Translations under genes and position numbers: made by a program
Notes under the pieces: generated by a model
Told to the model about the DNA's origin: nothing
The model's input: only the letters and a program-made list of their open reading frames with translations
The model's database searches: none
In this document: positions 1-6,478 of the stretch, in pieces
Position numbering within the stretch: position 1 is the first letter of the stretch
Layout: every line of letters starts with the position of its first letter
Assembly (NCBI GenBank): GCA_023268955.1
Contig: JALRJW010000091.1
Span: 1 to 6,608 of the forward strand
DNA length: 6,608 nt
From: Aliarcobacter sp.
GTDB lineage: Bacteria; Campylobacterota; Campylobacteria; Campylobacterales; Arcobacteraceae
Direction of reading: 5' to 3'

Positions 1-392
1 CATCGCTTTTTGTATGAAAAATCCAAAATATTTTGTACCATCTTTTCTGGAATTTTTTCGAGAAATGATGAGCGGGTGGGAGCCATAAATGCTACATTTT
101 CACTTTCATTCTGATCAGTTTCATTCATTCTTATCTCTTCATTTTTGAATTTATCTAAGTCATCTTTTGTAACTAATCCTAATTCATCAATAATCTCTTT
201 TAAATGAGATTTTATTTGTTCTTTGATTTTTTCGTCATGTTCCTTACCTTTTTGCTCTAAGCTTGAAACAAAACTTTTAACATCATCCTTTGAAATTTTT
301 CCTTTTTCTTCAAGATTACTCAACTCTTTTTCTACATTTTCTTTGATTATACTTGCAGCACCTAAGCCTGCGTAAATTAAATCTTTTAGCAT
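1..392 (-). CDS. Phasin-like coiled-coil protein with unexplained C-terminal extension, 3'-partial
   Basis: The frame opens at ATG 390-392 and runs 130 codons to the window edge without a stop. Residues 1-88 begin MLKDLIYAGLGAAS and continue as a charged, Lys/Glu-rich helical stretch containing EEKGKISKDDVKSFV and DELGLVTKDDLDKFKNE. This pattern matches the short phasin-like or polyhydroxyalkanoate-regulator-like proteins (COG3937 type) common in Campylobacterota, which usually end after about 85-110 residues near a segment like DLDKFKNE. Such proteins are thought to coat granules or act as small cytoplasmic coiled-coil proteins; the role here is unknown. The start is supported by AAAGGA 8 nt upstream. 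From about residue 89 the composition changes (NETDQNESENVAF, APTRSSFLEKIPEK) and I recognise no family. The tail could be a true extension, a fusion, or foreign sequence joined at the 3' end. The phasin part is fairly sure, the tail is not. Confidence 0.6.
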   Translation of the reverse strand, partial: MLKDLIYAGLGAASIIKENVEKELSNLEEKGKISKDDVKSFVSSLEQKGKEHDEKIKEQIKSHLKEIIDELGLVTKDDLDKFKNEEIRMNETDQNESENVAFMAPTRSSFLEKIPEKMVQNILDFSYKKR

Positions 393-400
393 TTGTAGTT

Positions 401-406
401 TCCTTT
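401..406 (-). promoter_or_regulatory. Ribosome binding site of the phasin-like gene
   Basis: On the minus strand AAAGGA lies 8 nt before ATG 390-392. It is the clearest Shine-Dalgarno sequence in the window and fixes the start of the phasin-like gene. Confidence 0.6.
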
Positions 407-445
407 TTTATTTGTATTCTTTTATATTCTTTGATTTACAGTTTT

Positions 446-721
446 TTACCACGGACCTTGAAATCTAATTACTTTATGATCAAGTTTCTTTTTATGTTTT
501 GTAGATCTACCTTGAACTCTTTTTCTCCATCTATCATAAGCTTTTTTAGAAATCAATGTTCTCATTTTATTTTTAACTTGATTTTCAGTTAGTCCATAAA
601 GCTCATAAATTGTATCAAATGTAGTTCTGTCTTGCCATGCCATTTCTATAAGCCTATCAAGACTCTCTTCCTCATAAAATACTGTTCTATATTTGAATGG
701 TTTTTTGTTTTTATTTTTCAT
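446..721 (-). CDS. TIGR03643/DUF2805 family small protein
   Basis: This 91-residue basic protein has a recognisable core from residue 19: ESLDRLIEMAWQDRTTFDTI, then YELYGLTENQV (40-50), MRTLIS (53-58) and a basic C-terminal part with YDRWRKRVQGRSTKH (62-76). The AWxDRTxF...GLxExxV...WRxRV.GRxTKH pattern is that of the TIGR03643/DUF2805 family, whose function is not established. The first half reads like a small helix-turn-helix and the Arg/Lys-rich second half would suit nucleic-acid binding; both are inferences. From memory, not checked, members of this family often lie near photolyase or cryptochrome genes, which would fit the photolyase homologue in this window. It is 53 bp from the downstream phasin-like gene on the same strand and could share its transcript. 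No good Shine-Dalgarno sequence precedes ATG 721, but the length before the family core is reasonable. Confidence 0.8.
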   Translation of the reverse strand: MKNKNKKPFKYRTVFYEEESLDRLIEMAWQDRTTFDTIYELYGLTENQVKNKMRTLISKKAYDRWRKRVQGRSTKHKKKLDHKVIRFQGPW

Positions 722-830
722 AAGATATTTTATATTATTGAAAAATATTTTTATAGTCTAATTTTGTTCTTTTATATGTTTTAAGATAGTATAATAATAA
801 GATTGAAAATTATATATAAGAAATGAGATT
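722..830. promoter_or_regulatory. Divergent promoter region
   Basis: This 109-bp, extremely AT-rich gap separates two divergent genes and must hold both promoters unless the minus-strand gene is read from elsewhere. It has several TATA-like boxes on both strands (minus strand TATAAA at 750-755 and 729-734; plus strand TATAAT at 790-795). No recognisable -35 boxes, inverted repeats or riboswitch-like structure are visible. Confidence 0.5.
790..795 (+). promoter_or_regulatory. Probable -10 box for the sensor/cyclase gene
   Basis: A perfect TATAAT follows a T-rich stretch and lies 35 nt before ATG 831, giving a leader of roughly 28 nt. No consensus -35 hexamer is present at 16-18 nt, as is usual for sigma-70 promoters of Campylobacterota. 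The ribosome binding site before ATG 831 is weak (AAGAAATGAG at 818-827). Confidence 0.4.
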
Positions 831-2630
831 ATGTTTAAATTATTAATATTTTTATTACCTTTAATTGTAATAGCAAATGATTTAAAAAAGATAAAAGTTC
901 AGCTTCAATGGAAACATCAATTTGAATTCGCAGGCTTTTACATGGCTGAAAAGTTGGGTTTATACAATAAAATGGGTTTAGATGTTGAATTTTTGGAATA
1001 TGATGGAACATTTAATATTGTAAATGGTCTTCAAAATGAAGATTATGATTTTGCAATTGCTGGTTCATCAATAGTTGATGATTGGCAAAATGGTGCTGAG
1101 ATATATCTTCTTGCAAACTATTTTAAGAAATCTCCTTTAGCATTAGTTACAAGACCTGAAATTAAAACACCCATAGATTTACTTGGTAAGAAAATTATGA
1201 TATCAGAATTTGATCTTAGTTCAGCACACTATAGACAAATATTTGATACTTTTGGAATAAATCCAGAAAATACAACATTTTTGAAGCCTGATTTTAATTT
1301 TGATAGCTTTGATAGATTGGGTATTGATGCTTATTCTGTATTTTTAACAAATGAACCATATAGACTTTCTAAGAAAAATATTGATTTTAATATTTTAAGT
1401 CCAAACTCTTATGGAGTAATGTTTAATGATGTAAACTTAATTACAAGTTATAAATTTGCAAAAAATAGACCTTTATTTATAAAAAATTTTGTTCAAGCTA
1501 CAAATGAAGGGTGGAAATACGCCCTTGAAAATATAGATGAATCAGTTGATTATATTTTAGAAAAATACAACACACAAAATAAAACAAAAGATGAACTACT
1601 TTATGAAGCTAGAGAATCAATTCAATTTATTATGCCAAAAACCCATGAAATAGGTTCTATTGATTTAGAATTGTTTGATGATTTATCAATATTTTTTTAT
1701 GAAAATGGTTGGTCAAAAAGAAAAAAAGATATTCATAATTTTTACTACTTTAATGAAATTAAATCAAATTTATCCATTGATGAAAAAAATTATTTAGCAA
1801 ATAAAAATATGACTTTAAATGTCTGCATTGACAATAATTGGATGCCATTTGAGAAAAAAGAGAATGGAAAGCATATGGGTATTTCTGCTGAAATAATGGA
1901 GTTAATAGCTAAAGATTTAAAAATTCGACTAAAACTTGTAGATACTAAAAATTGGAGTGAAACTTTAGAATTTGCTAAAGAAAGAAAATGTGACATTTTG
2001 CCAATGACTATGAAAACTCCTCAAAGGTTACAATATCTTAATTTCACAGATTCATATATTGAATCTCCATATGTTTTAGCAACTTCTAAAGATAGGGTTT
2101 ATGTTAATGATATCAAAGATGTAATTTCAAAAGATATTGCCCTTGTTAGTGGATATGCTCACACAGAAATACTAAAAAAAAGATATCCTAATAAAGTGTT
2201 TACAGAAGTTTCAAGTGTATCAGAAGGACTAAAACTTTTAAATGAAGGTAAAATTTATGGATTTTTGGATGCCTTGATTACTATTGCCTATGAAGTTCAA
2301 AAAGAGAATTACATTGATATTAAAATTTCAGGAACATTCAATGACAATTGGAATATGGCAATCGCTTCAAGAAGTGATGAACCTATTTTAAACTCTATTT
2401 TACAAAAATCATTAAACAAAATTACAGATGCTCAAAAAAGAGAAATATTTAATAAATGGTTTCAGCTAAGAGTTGATGAAAAAATTGATTATAAACTATT
2501 GATTGTAATTGTTGTTTTCTTTGCAATTTCATTAATAATGACACTTTATTGGGTTAAATTAATTCATAATGAAAAAGAGAGAACTAAAAAAAGTTTACAA
2601 AAAATTTCAGTTTTAAAAGATCAACTTTAG
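831..2630 (+). CDS. Membrane sensor with NMT1 and SBP_bac_3 domains; sensor half of an amber-split diguanylate cyclase
   Basis: This 599-residue protein starts with a signal peptide (residues 1-15, MFKLLIFLLPLIVIA, then ND). A first periplasmic domain (about 20-230) is of the NMT1/THI5-like binding-protein type, with VQLQWKHQFEFAGFYMAEK and a glycine-containing ligand-loop stretch (FAIAGSS). A second domain (about 327-550) is an SBP_bac_3 amino-acid-binding fold: LNVCIDNNWMPFE, ILPMTMKTPQRLQYLNFTDS and IFNKWF near its end. Arg399 in TPQR aligns with the arginine that holds the ligand carboxylate in amino-acid binding proteins. A transmembrane helix (554-577) and a charged coiled coil follow. 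The reading frame then meets TAG, and the same frame continues directly into a GGDEF domain. The natural product was therefore most likely a 767-residue periplasmic sensor/cytoplasmic cyclase. As it stands, the product would be a membrane-anchored sensor with no output domain. Ligands cannot be read from sequence. Confidence 0.88.
   Translation: MFKLLIFLLPLIVIANDLKKIKVQLQWKHQFEFAGFYMAEKLGLYNKMGLDVEFLEYDGTFNIVNGLQNEDYDFAIAGSSIVDDWQNGAEIYLLANYFKKSPLALVTRPEIKTPIDLLGKKIMISEFDLSSAHYRQIFDTFGINPENTTFLKPDFNFDSFDRLGIDAYSVFLTNEPYRLSKKNIDFNILSPNSYGVMFNDVNLITSYKFAKNRPLFIKNFVQATNEGWKYALENIDESVDYILEKYNTQNKTKDELLYEARESIQFIMPKTHEIGSIDLELFDDLSIFFYENGWSKRKKDIHNFYYFNEIKSNLSIDEKNYLANKNMTLNVCIDNNWMPFEKKENGKHMGISAEIMELIAKDLKIRLKLVDTKNWSETLEFAKERKCDILPMTMKTPQRLQYLNFTDSYIESPYVLATSKDRVYVNDIKDVISKDIALVSGYAHTEILKKRYPNKVFTEVSSVSEGLKLLNEGKIYGFLDALITIAYEVQKENYIDIKISGTFNDNWNMAIASRSDEPILNSILQKSLNKITDAQKREIFNKWFQLRVDEKIDYKLLIVIVVFFAISLIMTLYWVKLIHNEKERTKKSLQKISVLKDQL
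2628..2630 (+). other. In-frame amber codon splitting the sensor from its GGDEF domain
   Basis: TAG stands at codon 600 between SVLKDQL and EKNKKLEKLSVTDQL. Both sides belong to one coiled-coil linker in one frame with no missing or extra base. A single base change from GAG (Glu) or CAG (Gln) would account for it, since either residue suits the coiled coil. It can be a nonsense mutation, a sequencing error, or a codon sometimes read through. Confidence 0.9.
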
Positions 2631-3134
2631 GAAAAAAACAAAAAACTTGAAAAATTATCTGTTACAGATCAACTTACAAATCTATACAACAGAAGAAAAA
2701 TATCTGATACTTTAGCTTATGAATTAAAAAGTTTCCATAGAACTAAAAATGAATTTAGTTTGTTGATTATTGATATTGACTACTTTAAAAGTGTAAATGA
2801 TAAATATGGGCATAATATTGGAGATTTTGTAATAGTTGAGATAAGTAAATTACTTCAAAACAACATCAGACAAACAGATACAATTGGAAGATGGGGTGGA
2901 GAAGAGTTTATTATAATTCTTCCTAACACAAACAATATTCAAGCTAAAAATTTAGCTGAAAAATTAAGAATAATAGTTGCAAATAATTATTTTGTTGAAG
3001 TAGGAACTAAAACAATTTCAGTTGGGGTTTCAACTTCTTTAGAAAATGATACAAAAGATTCGATAATTGAAAGAGCTGATAGCGCTTTATATAAAGCTAA
3101 AAATACAGGGAGAAATAAAGTAGTATCTATCTAA
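2631..3134 (+). pseudogene. GGDEF diguanylate cyclase domain, 3' part of the split gene
   Basis: This stretch continues the 831-2630 frame for 167 codons to TAA at 3132-3134. It begins with the coiled coil EKNKKLEKL, then the GGDEF domain: SVTDQLTNLYNRRK, the metal-binding DIDYFKSVND, the KYGHNIGD signature, the active site GGEEF (2895-2909) and a C-terminal ADSALYKAKNTGRNKV. An inhibitory RxxD site (RQTD) sits exactly five residues before GGEEF, so product feedback is expected. All residues needed to make c-di-GMP from two GTP are present. No ATG lies early in the fragment; the first usable start, TTG 2760, is inside the first beta strand of the domain and has no ribosome binding site. Separate translation therefore looks unlikely. 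It is expressed only if the TAG is an error, is suppressed, or is read through. The intact residues imply the break is recent or not real. Confidence 0.8.
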
Positions 3135-3140
3135 ATAGAT
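3125..3140. terminator. Weak hairpin between convergent genes
   Basis: ATCTAT (3125-3130) and ATAGAT (3135-3140) form a 6-bp A/T-rich stem with a 4-base loop spanning the TAA stop of the cyclase frame, in a convergent gap of only 8 bp. It could slow transcription from both sides, but without G/C pairs or a clean U tract it is a poor terminator. Confidence 0.2.
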
Positions 3141-3142
3141 TA

Positions 3143-3874
3143 TTAATTAAACTCATTCATCATATTTCTATAAAGTAGGGGAACTTGATTTTGTTGAAGT
3201 TTTAGGTTCTCTCTTTCTTTTATGGAAACAGAATTAAAAAAACTTTTCCATAATTTATCAAATTTTTCTTCATTTTTTGAAATTTGTGGTTGTTCAAAAC
3301 TAGCTACATTTTGAATTCCTTTAAACTCATTTGTATGAATATAAGCAATTTTTCTATTTATATCGTGGATTATGAAGTTTTGGTTGTTAAATCGCTTTTT
3401 AAAATGCTTTCCTAAAAAATAGACTACATTAAATTTTGATTCAATTTGAGAATAAAGCGTATCATCCTCTAATTCTTTAAATCTAGCATAGGCATACATT
3501 TTATGGACATGTCTAAAAAGTTCGTGTTCTAGTGCCTTTAAATTGGCTATAAACTCATAATTTATGTTTTCAAGTTGTTTTATATCTTTAAAACCTAAAA
3601 TTATAAAAGATAAAAGATCTTTTTCAAACTCTTTTGAATCACACATAAAAGTATTGAAAATCTTTTCAACATAAAACTTTGGAAATTTTGATGAAATTCC
3701 TTGATAAACTTTTTCATACTTTTCTTTGTGCGTATCAATAAACTTTGCTTCATCTAAAAGTAGGGCTTCATAGTTTTGTTCTTTGATAATATCTTGCACG
3801 TTTAATTTTTCATAATACACATCATAAACTAAAGTTAAAAAACCCTCAAATGTTCCATCATAAATAAGTTTCAC
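3143..3874 (-). CDS. DUF4130/TIGR03915 family protein, partner of the radical SAM DNA-repair-type protein
   Basis: This 243-residue protein shows the features of TIGR03915 (DUF4130). It has the N-terminal YDGTFEGFLTLVYDVY (5-20), the central LFRHVHKMYAYARFKEL (119-135), a FLGKHFKKRFNNQNFIIHD segment (153-171), and the C-terminal stretch with FDKLWKSFFNSVSIKERENL (205-224) and QVPLLYRNMMNEF (230-242). The family is predicted to act in DNA metabolism with a radical SAM protein; its biochemical activity is unknown to me. The start is GTG 3874-3872, which shares its G with the TAG stop of the upstream radical SAM gene. Translation is thus probably coupled, and the family N-terminus begins right at this codon. 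No membrane segments or signal peptide are seen. It ends 8 bp from the convergent cyclase gene. Length agrees with the family as I know it. Confidence 0.88.
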   Translation of the reverse strand: MKLIYDGTFEGFLTLVYDVYYEKLNVQDIIKEQNYEALLLDEAKFIDTHKEKYEKVYQGISSKFPKFYVEKIFNTFMCDSKEFEKDLLSFIILGFKDIKQLENINYEFIANLKALEHELFRHVHKMYAYARFKELEDDTLYSQIESKFNVVYFLGKHFKKRFNNQNFIIHDINRKIAYIHTNEFKGIQNVASFEQPQISKNEEKFDKLWKSFFNSVSIKERENLKLQQNQVPLLYRNMMNEFN

Positions 3875-5100
3875 TAAAACTCCCCAAACATATCAAATAA
3901 ACAAGGTTGAGTTAGTTTTTGTTTTGGAGCAACTAAAGCTGATTTTATACTATCAGGTCTAAAGGCAATTTCCCTTTGAAATTCATTGTTGCAAGTAATA
4001 AAATATTTTGCTTTTTTAAGTGAAATTTTTAGTTTCTTTAAATCATCAAAACTTAGCCTTTTAAATCTTCTTGCTTTGATAATTTTAAATACACCCCTAG
4101 CTCCAATTCCAGGAATTCTTAAAAGTTCTTCTTTACTTGCTTTGTTTATTTCCATTGGAAAATGTTGAAGATTGTTTAATGCCCAAAATGTTTTTGGATC
4201 TAACTCTTCATCTAAATTAGGATTTGCATCATTTACAATTTCATCCCAAGTAAAGTCATAAAATCTTAGCAACCAATCAGCTTGATATAAACGATGCTCT
4301 CTAAGCATTGGGGGCTTTGTATTTAGTGCTGGTAAATGCTTATTAGTATTAACAGGTATATAAGCAGAGTAGTATACACGTTTTAACAGCCCTTTATTGT
4401 ATAACACACTTGAAAGTTTTAAGATATCTTTGTCTGATTCAGGTGTTGCTCCAACTATAAGTTGAGTACTCATTCCAATTGGTTTTGTTTGTTTTTCTAA
4501 ACTTAAATCTCTAGCATATTTTAATGGTTGTAAAACTTTTTGTTTAGTTTTATTGGGGGCTAAGAGTTTAAGTGATGCATCACTTGGAAGCTCGATATTT
4601 GAGCTAACTCTATTTGCAAGAGCAACTACTTCTTTAACAAGTTCAACAGAACATCCAGGAATTAGTTTAACGTGAATATATCCATTAAATTTATATTCAT
4701 GTCTAAGAATTTTTAGTGTTCTTAAAATCAATACCATAGTATGATCTTCACTTTCAATAATTCCTGAACTTAAAAAAAGACCTTCAATATAGTTTCTTTT
4801 GTAAAAATTGATTGTAATATCAGCTAATTGTCTCGGTGAAAAGGCAGCCCTTGGTATTTCATCATTAGATTTTCTATTTATGCAATAGGCACAATCATAA
4901 ATACAAAAGTTAGTTAAAAGGACCTTTAATAGTGATACACACCTTCCATCAGCTGTGTAAGTATGACATATTCCGCTTGAGTGAGTAGCTCCTAATTCTC
5001 CCTTTTTAAAGCTAGTTGGCTCACCACTTGAACTGCAAGATACATCATATTTAGCACTATTGCTAAGAATCTCCATTTTTTCAAATATATCTTTTCTCAT
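3874..5100 (-). CDS. Putative DNA modification/repair radical SAM protein (TIGR03916) with helix-hairpin-helix
   Basis: This 408-residue protein carries the radical SAM cluster motif CxxxCxxC at Cys66, Cys70 and Cys73 (NFCIYDCAYC). It follows AKYDVSC (Cys22) and a GICHTYTADGRC segment (Cys45, Cys54), a preamble I associate with the TIGR03916 family. NYIEGLFLSSGI and GYIHVKLIPG follow in the barrel. The C-terminal part has a helix-hairpin-helix: INKASKEELLRIPGIGARG (318-336), continuing to the LSFDDLKKL region, a fold that usually binds DNA backbone. The extreme C-terminus contains QPCLF (398-402), which fits the QxxLF core of sliding-clamp-binding peptides. The family is predicted to modify or repair DNA with S-adenosylmethionine-derived radicals and is regularly paired with TIGR03915, as here. 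Its substrate is unknown. The start ATG 5100 has no Shine-Dalgarno sequence nearby, but the family N-terminus agrees. Confidence 0.92.
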   Translation of the reverse strand: MRKDIFEKMEILSNSAKYDVSCSSSGEPTSFKKGELGATHSSGICHTYTADGRCVSLLKVLLTNFCIYDCAYCINRKSNDEIPRAAFSPRQLADITINFYKRNYIEGLFLSSGIIESEDHTMVLILRTLKILRHEYKFNGYIHVKLIPGCSVELVKEVVALANRVSSNIELPSDASLKLLAPNKTKQKVLQPLKYARDLSLEKQTKPIGMSTQLIVGATPESDKDILKLSSVLYNKGLLKRVYYSAYIPVNTNKHLPALNTKPPMLREHRLYQADWLLRFYDFTWDEIVNDANPNLDEELDPKTFWALNNLQHFPMEINKASKEELLRIPGIGARGVFKIIKARRFKRLSFDDLKKLKISLKKAKYFITCNNEFQREIAFRPDSIKSALVAPKQKLTQPCLFDMFGEF

Positions 5101-5108
5101 GGTTTTAT

Positions 5109-5114
5109 TTTATA
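5109..5114 (-). promoter_or_regulatory. Possible -10 box giving a leaderless radical SAM transcript
   Basis: On the minus strand TATAAA, extended to TATAAAAT, ends 8 nt before ATG 5100 and follows a run of eight T. If used as a -10 box, transcription would begin at or next to the start codon. The only AAAGGA in this gap is about 22 nt from the ATG, too far to serve it. The gene could instead be co-transcribed with the upstream photolyase-like gene, 58 bp away. Confidence 0.25.
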
Positions 5115-5158
5115 AAAAAAATTTCCTTTACTTCAATTTTCTTTCACTTTGAAATATT

Positions 5159-6478
5159 TTATTTATGAATATATTCTAAATATTCATTCGCTATTTTTAA
5201 ATGATTATCTAAAGTCTCTTTTTTCATTTTATTTAAAAGTGCTATTTGCATTTTCATACGTGGATTTTTATCAAATTTATAGGAATGTATATATAAAAAC
5301 CTCCAATATAATCCATCCACTATTGCACACCAAGGCTCTTTTTTAGAGTAATCACTCATTTTAAGCAAATAGTTTGAAGAACTAATATAAGGCTTTGTAG
5401 TAATACTTCCACCATCGCTAAAACCACTCATACCATATACATTTCCAACCATTACCCAATCATATGCATCTATGTAATATTTCATAAAAAACTCATAAAC
5501 ATCATTTGGTTTGATCTCTAAAAGCAAAAATATATTTCCTAATATCATTAGTCTTTCTATATGATGATTGTATGAAGTTTCATTTAGTTTTTTTATTGTG
5601 TCATCTAAAATATCAATTTTAGAGTTTGCTTCTAAAACCTTTTTAGGCATGGAGTTTTTAAACTCAAAGAAATTTGAGTTTCTAAGTTTAACCCCATCAT
5701 CAATATATATCCTAGCCATAAACTCACGCCAACCTATAATCTGTCTAATAAAGCCTTCTTTAGCATTTATTGGTGCATCTACTTTTAACACTTCACTTAT
5801 TACTTCATGTAAATCAAGTATGCCAATATTTAGTGAACTTGAAATATTGGAATGAAATAAATAGGTTTTATCTTTTACAATAGCATCTTGATAATCCCCA
5901 AAAAGCTCAAATTTATCCTTTAAAAAGTATTTTAGTTGCAGTTTTGCTTCATCAAAAGTTATTGGGTATTTAAAATCCTCACATGAGCCTACACTTTTGA
6001 ATTTTTTGCAGTAATTTTTAGCTTCAGTGATGTATTTATTATCAAAATTCAGACTTAAAGGAGTTTTTAAATCTTTTGGAATTTTCTTTCTATTTTCACT
6101 ATCAAAACTCCATTTTTCACCAATTGGTTTATTGTCGTTGGTAACTAAAATATTCATTTGTATTCTTCTATTTTTATAGAAATTATGAAGGAATTTTGAT
6201 TTGTCATTGGTATTTATGAAATTTGGATTGGGCAAAATATTTATATTCTTGAAATTTTTAGTGATTTTTTTGTTTAAATCAAAATCCATTACATCATATA
6301 AAAATATATTTTCATTTTGATATTTTTGTATATAGCTTTCATCTTCAAAATACTCTGTAATTATGCTGTTTAAACGTAAATACTCTTCATAAAACTTCAT
6401 ACTAGCTCTGTGAAGTATTAGTTTTTGAATATGAAAATCATATTGCTTAAAAAAAAGTGGCTCTTCTATTCCCGGCAA
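5159..6478 (-). CDS. Cryptochrome/photolyase-related protein (DPRP, PhrB-like), 5' end lost or displaced
   Basis: This protein belongs to the deoxyribodipyrimidine photolyase-related family (PF04244), flavoproteins akin to the (6-4) photolyase PhrB that use light to repair UV lesions. Family landmarks, counted from TTG 6478, are IEEPLFF...HRASMKFYEEYL (4-34), PIGEKWSFDSENRKKIP (118-134), EGFIRQIIGWREF (241-253), YNHHIERLMILGN (303-315), NVYGMSGFSDGG (346-357) and KPYISSSNYLLKMSDY (362-377). YWRFL and NPRM follow. Family proteins normally have about 25-30 residues before IEEP forming the first strand (an ILPxQLF-like motif). Here they are absent: the codons before Ile4 are Trp, Asp, TTG, Pro, Gly after an in-frame TGA (6485-6487). 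The TTG is thus only the first available start, not a convincing one. Only three cysteines exist (157, 166, 384), so the usual four-cysteine 4Fe-4S site is not intact. It is on the same strand as the radical SAM gene. Confidence 0.85.
   Translation of the reverse strand: MPGIEEPLFFKQYDFHIQKLILHRASMKFYEEYLRLNSIITEYFEDESYIQKYQNENIFLYDVMDFDLNKKITKNFKNINILPNPNFINTNDKSKFLHNFYKNRRIQMNILVTNDNKPIGEKWSFDSENRKKIPKDLKTPLSLNFDNKYITEAKNYCKKFKSVGSCEDFKYPITFDEAKLQLKYFLKDKFELFGDYQDAIVKDKTYLFHSNISSSLNIGILDLHEVISEVLKVDAPINAKEGFIRQIIGWREFMARIYIDDGVKLRNSNFFEFKNSMPKKVLEANSKIDILDDTIKKLNETSYNHHIERLMILGNIFLLLEIKPNDVYEFFMKYYIDAYDWVMVGNVYGMSGFSDGGSITTKPYISSSNYLLKMSDYSKKEPWCAIVDGLYWRFLYIHSYKFDKNPRMKMQIALLNKMKKETLDNHLKIANEYLEYIHK

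Noticed and set aside
353..592. Plus-strand open frame of 79 codons
   Set aside because: Lies antisense over the phasin-like and TIGR03643 genes, with a Phe/Ser/Leu-rich composition typical of the complement of Lys/Glu-rich coding sequence.
1790..1996. Minus-strand open frame inside the sensor gene
   Set aside because: Antisense to the well-supported SBP_bac_3 domain; no family pattern.
2760..3134. Independent GGDEF gene starting at TTG 2760
   Set aside because: The TTG lies within the first beta strand of the GGDEF domain, has no ribosome binding site, and the conserved TDQLTNLYNRR segment lies upstream in the same frame. It is part of the split gene.
3986..4168. Plus-strand open frame inside the radical SAM gene
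   Set aside because: Antisense to the helix-hairpin-helix region; no ribosome binding site or recognisable pattern.
5142..5154. Inverted repeat TTTCA-ctt-TGAAA after the photolyase-like gene
   Set aside because: A 5-bp A/T-rich stem with a 3-base loop is too weak and no U tract follows directly, so I do not call it a terminator.
5149..5855. Two plus-strand open frames (5149-5346 and 5568-5855) over the photolyase-like gene
   Set aside because: Antisense to conserved family motifs, so they are shadow frames.
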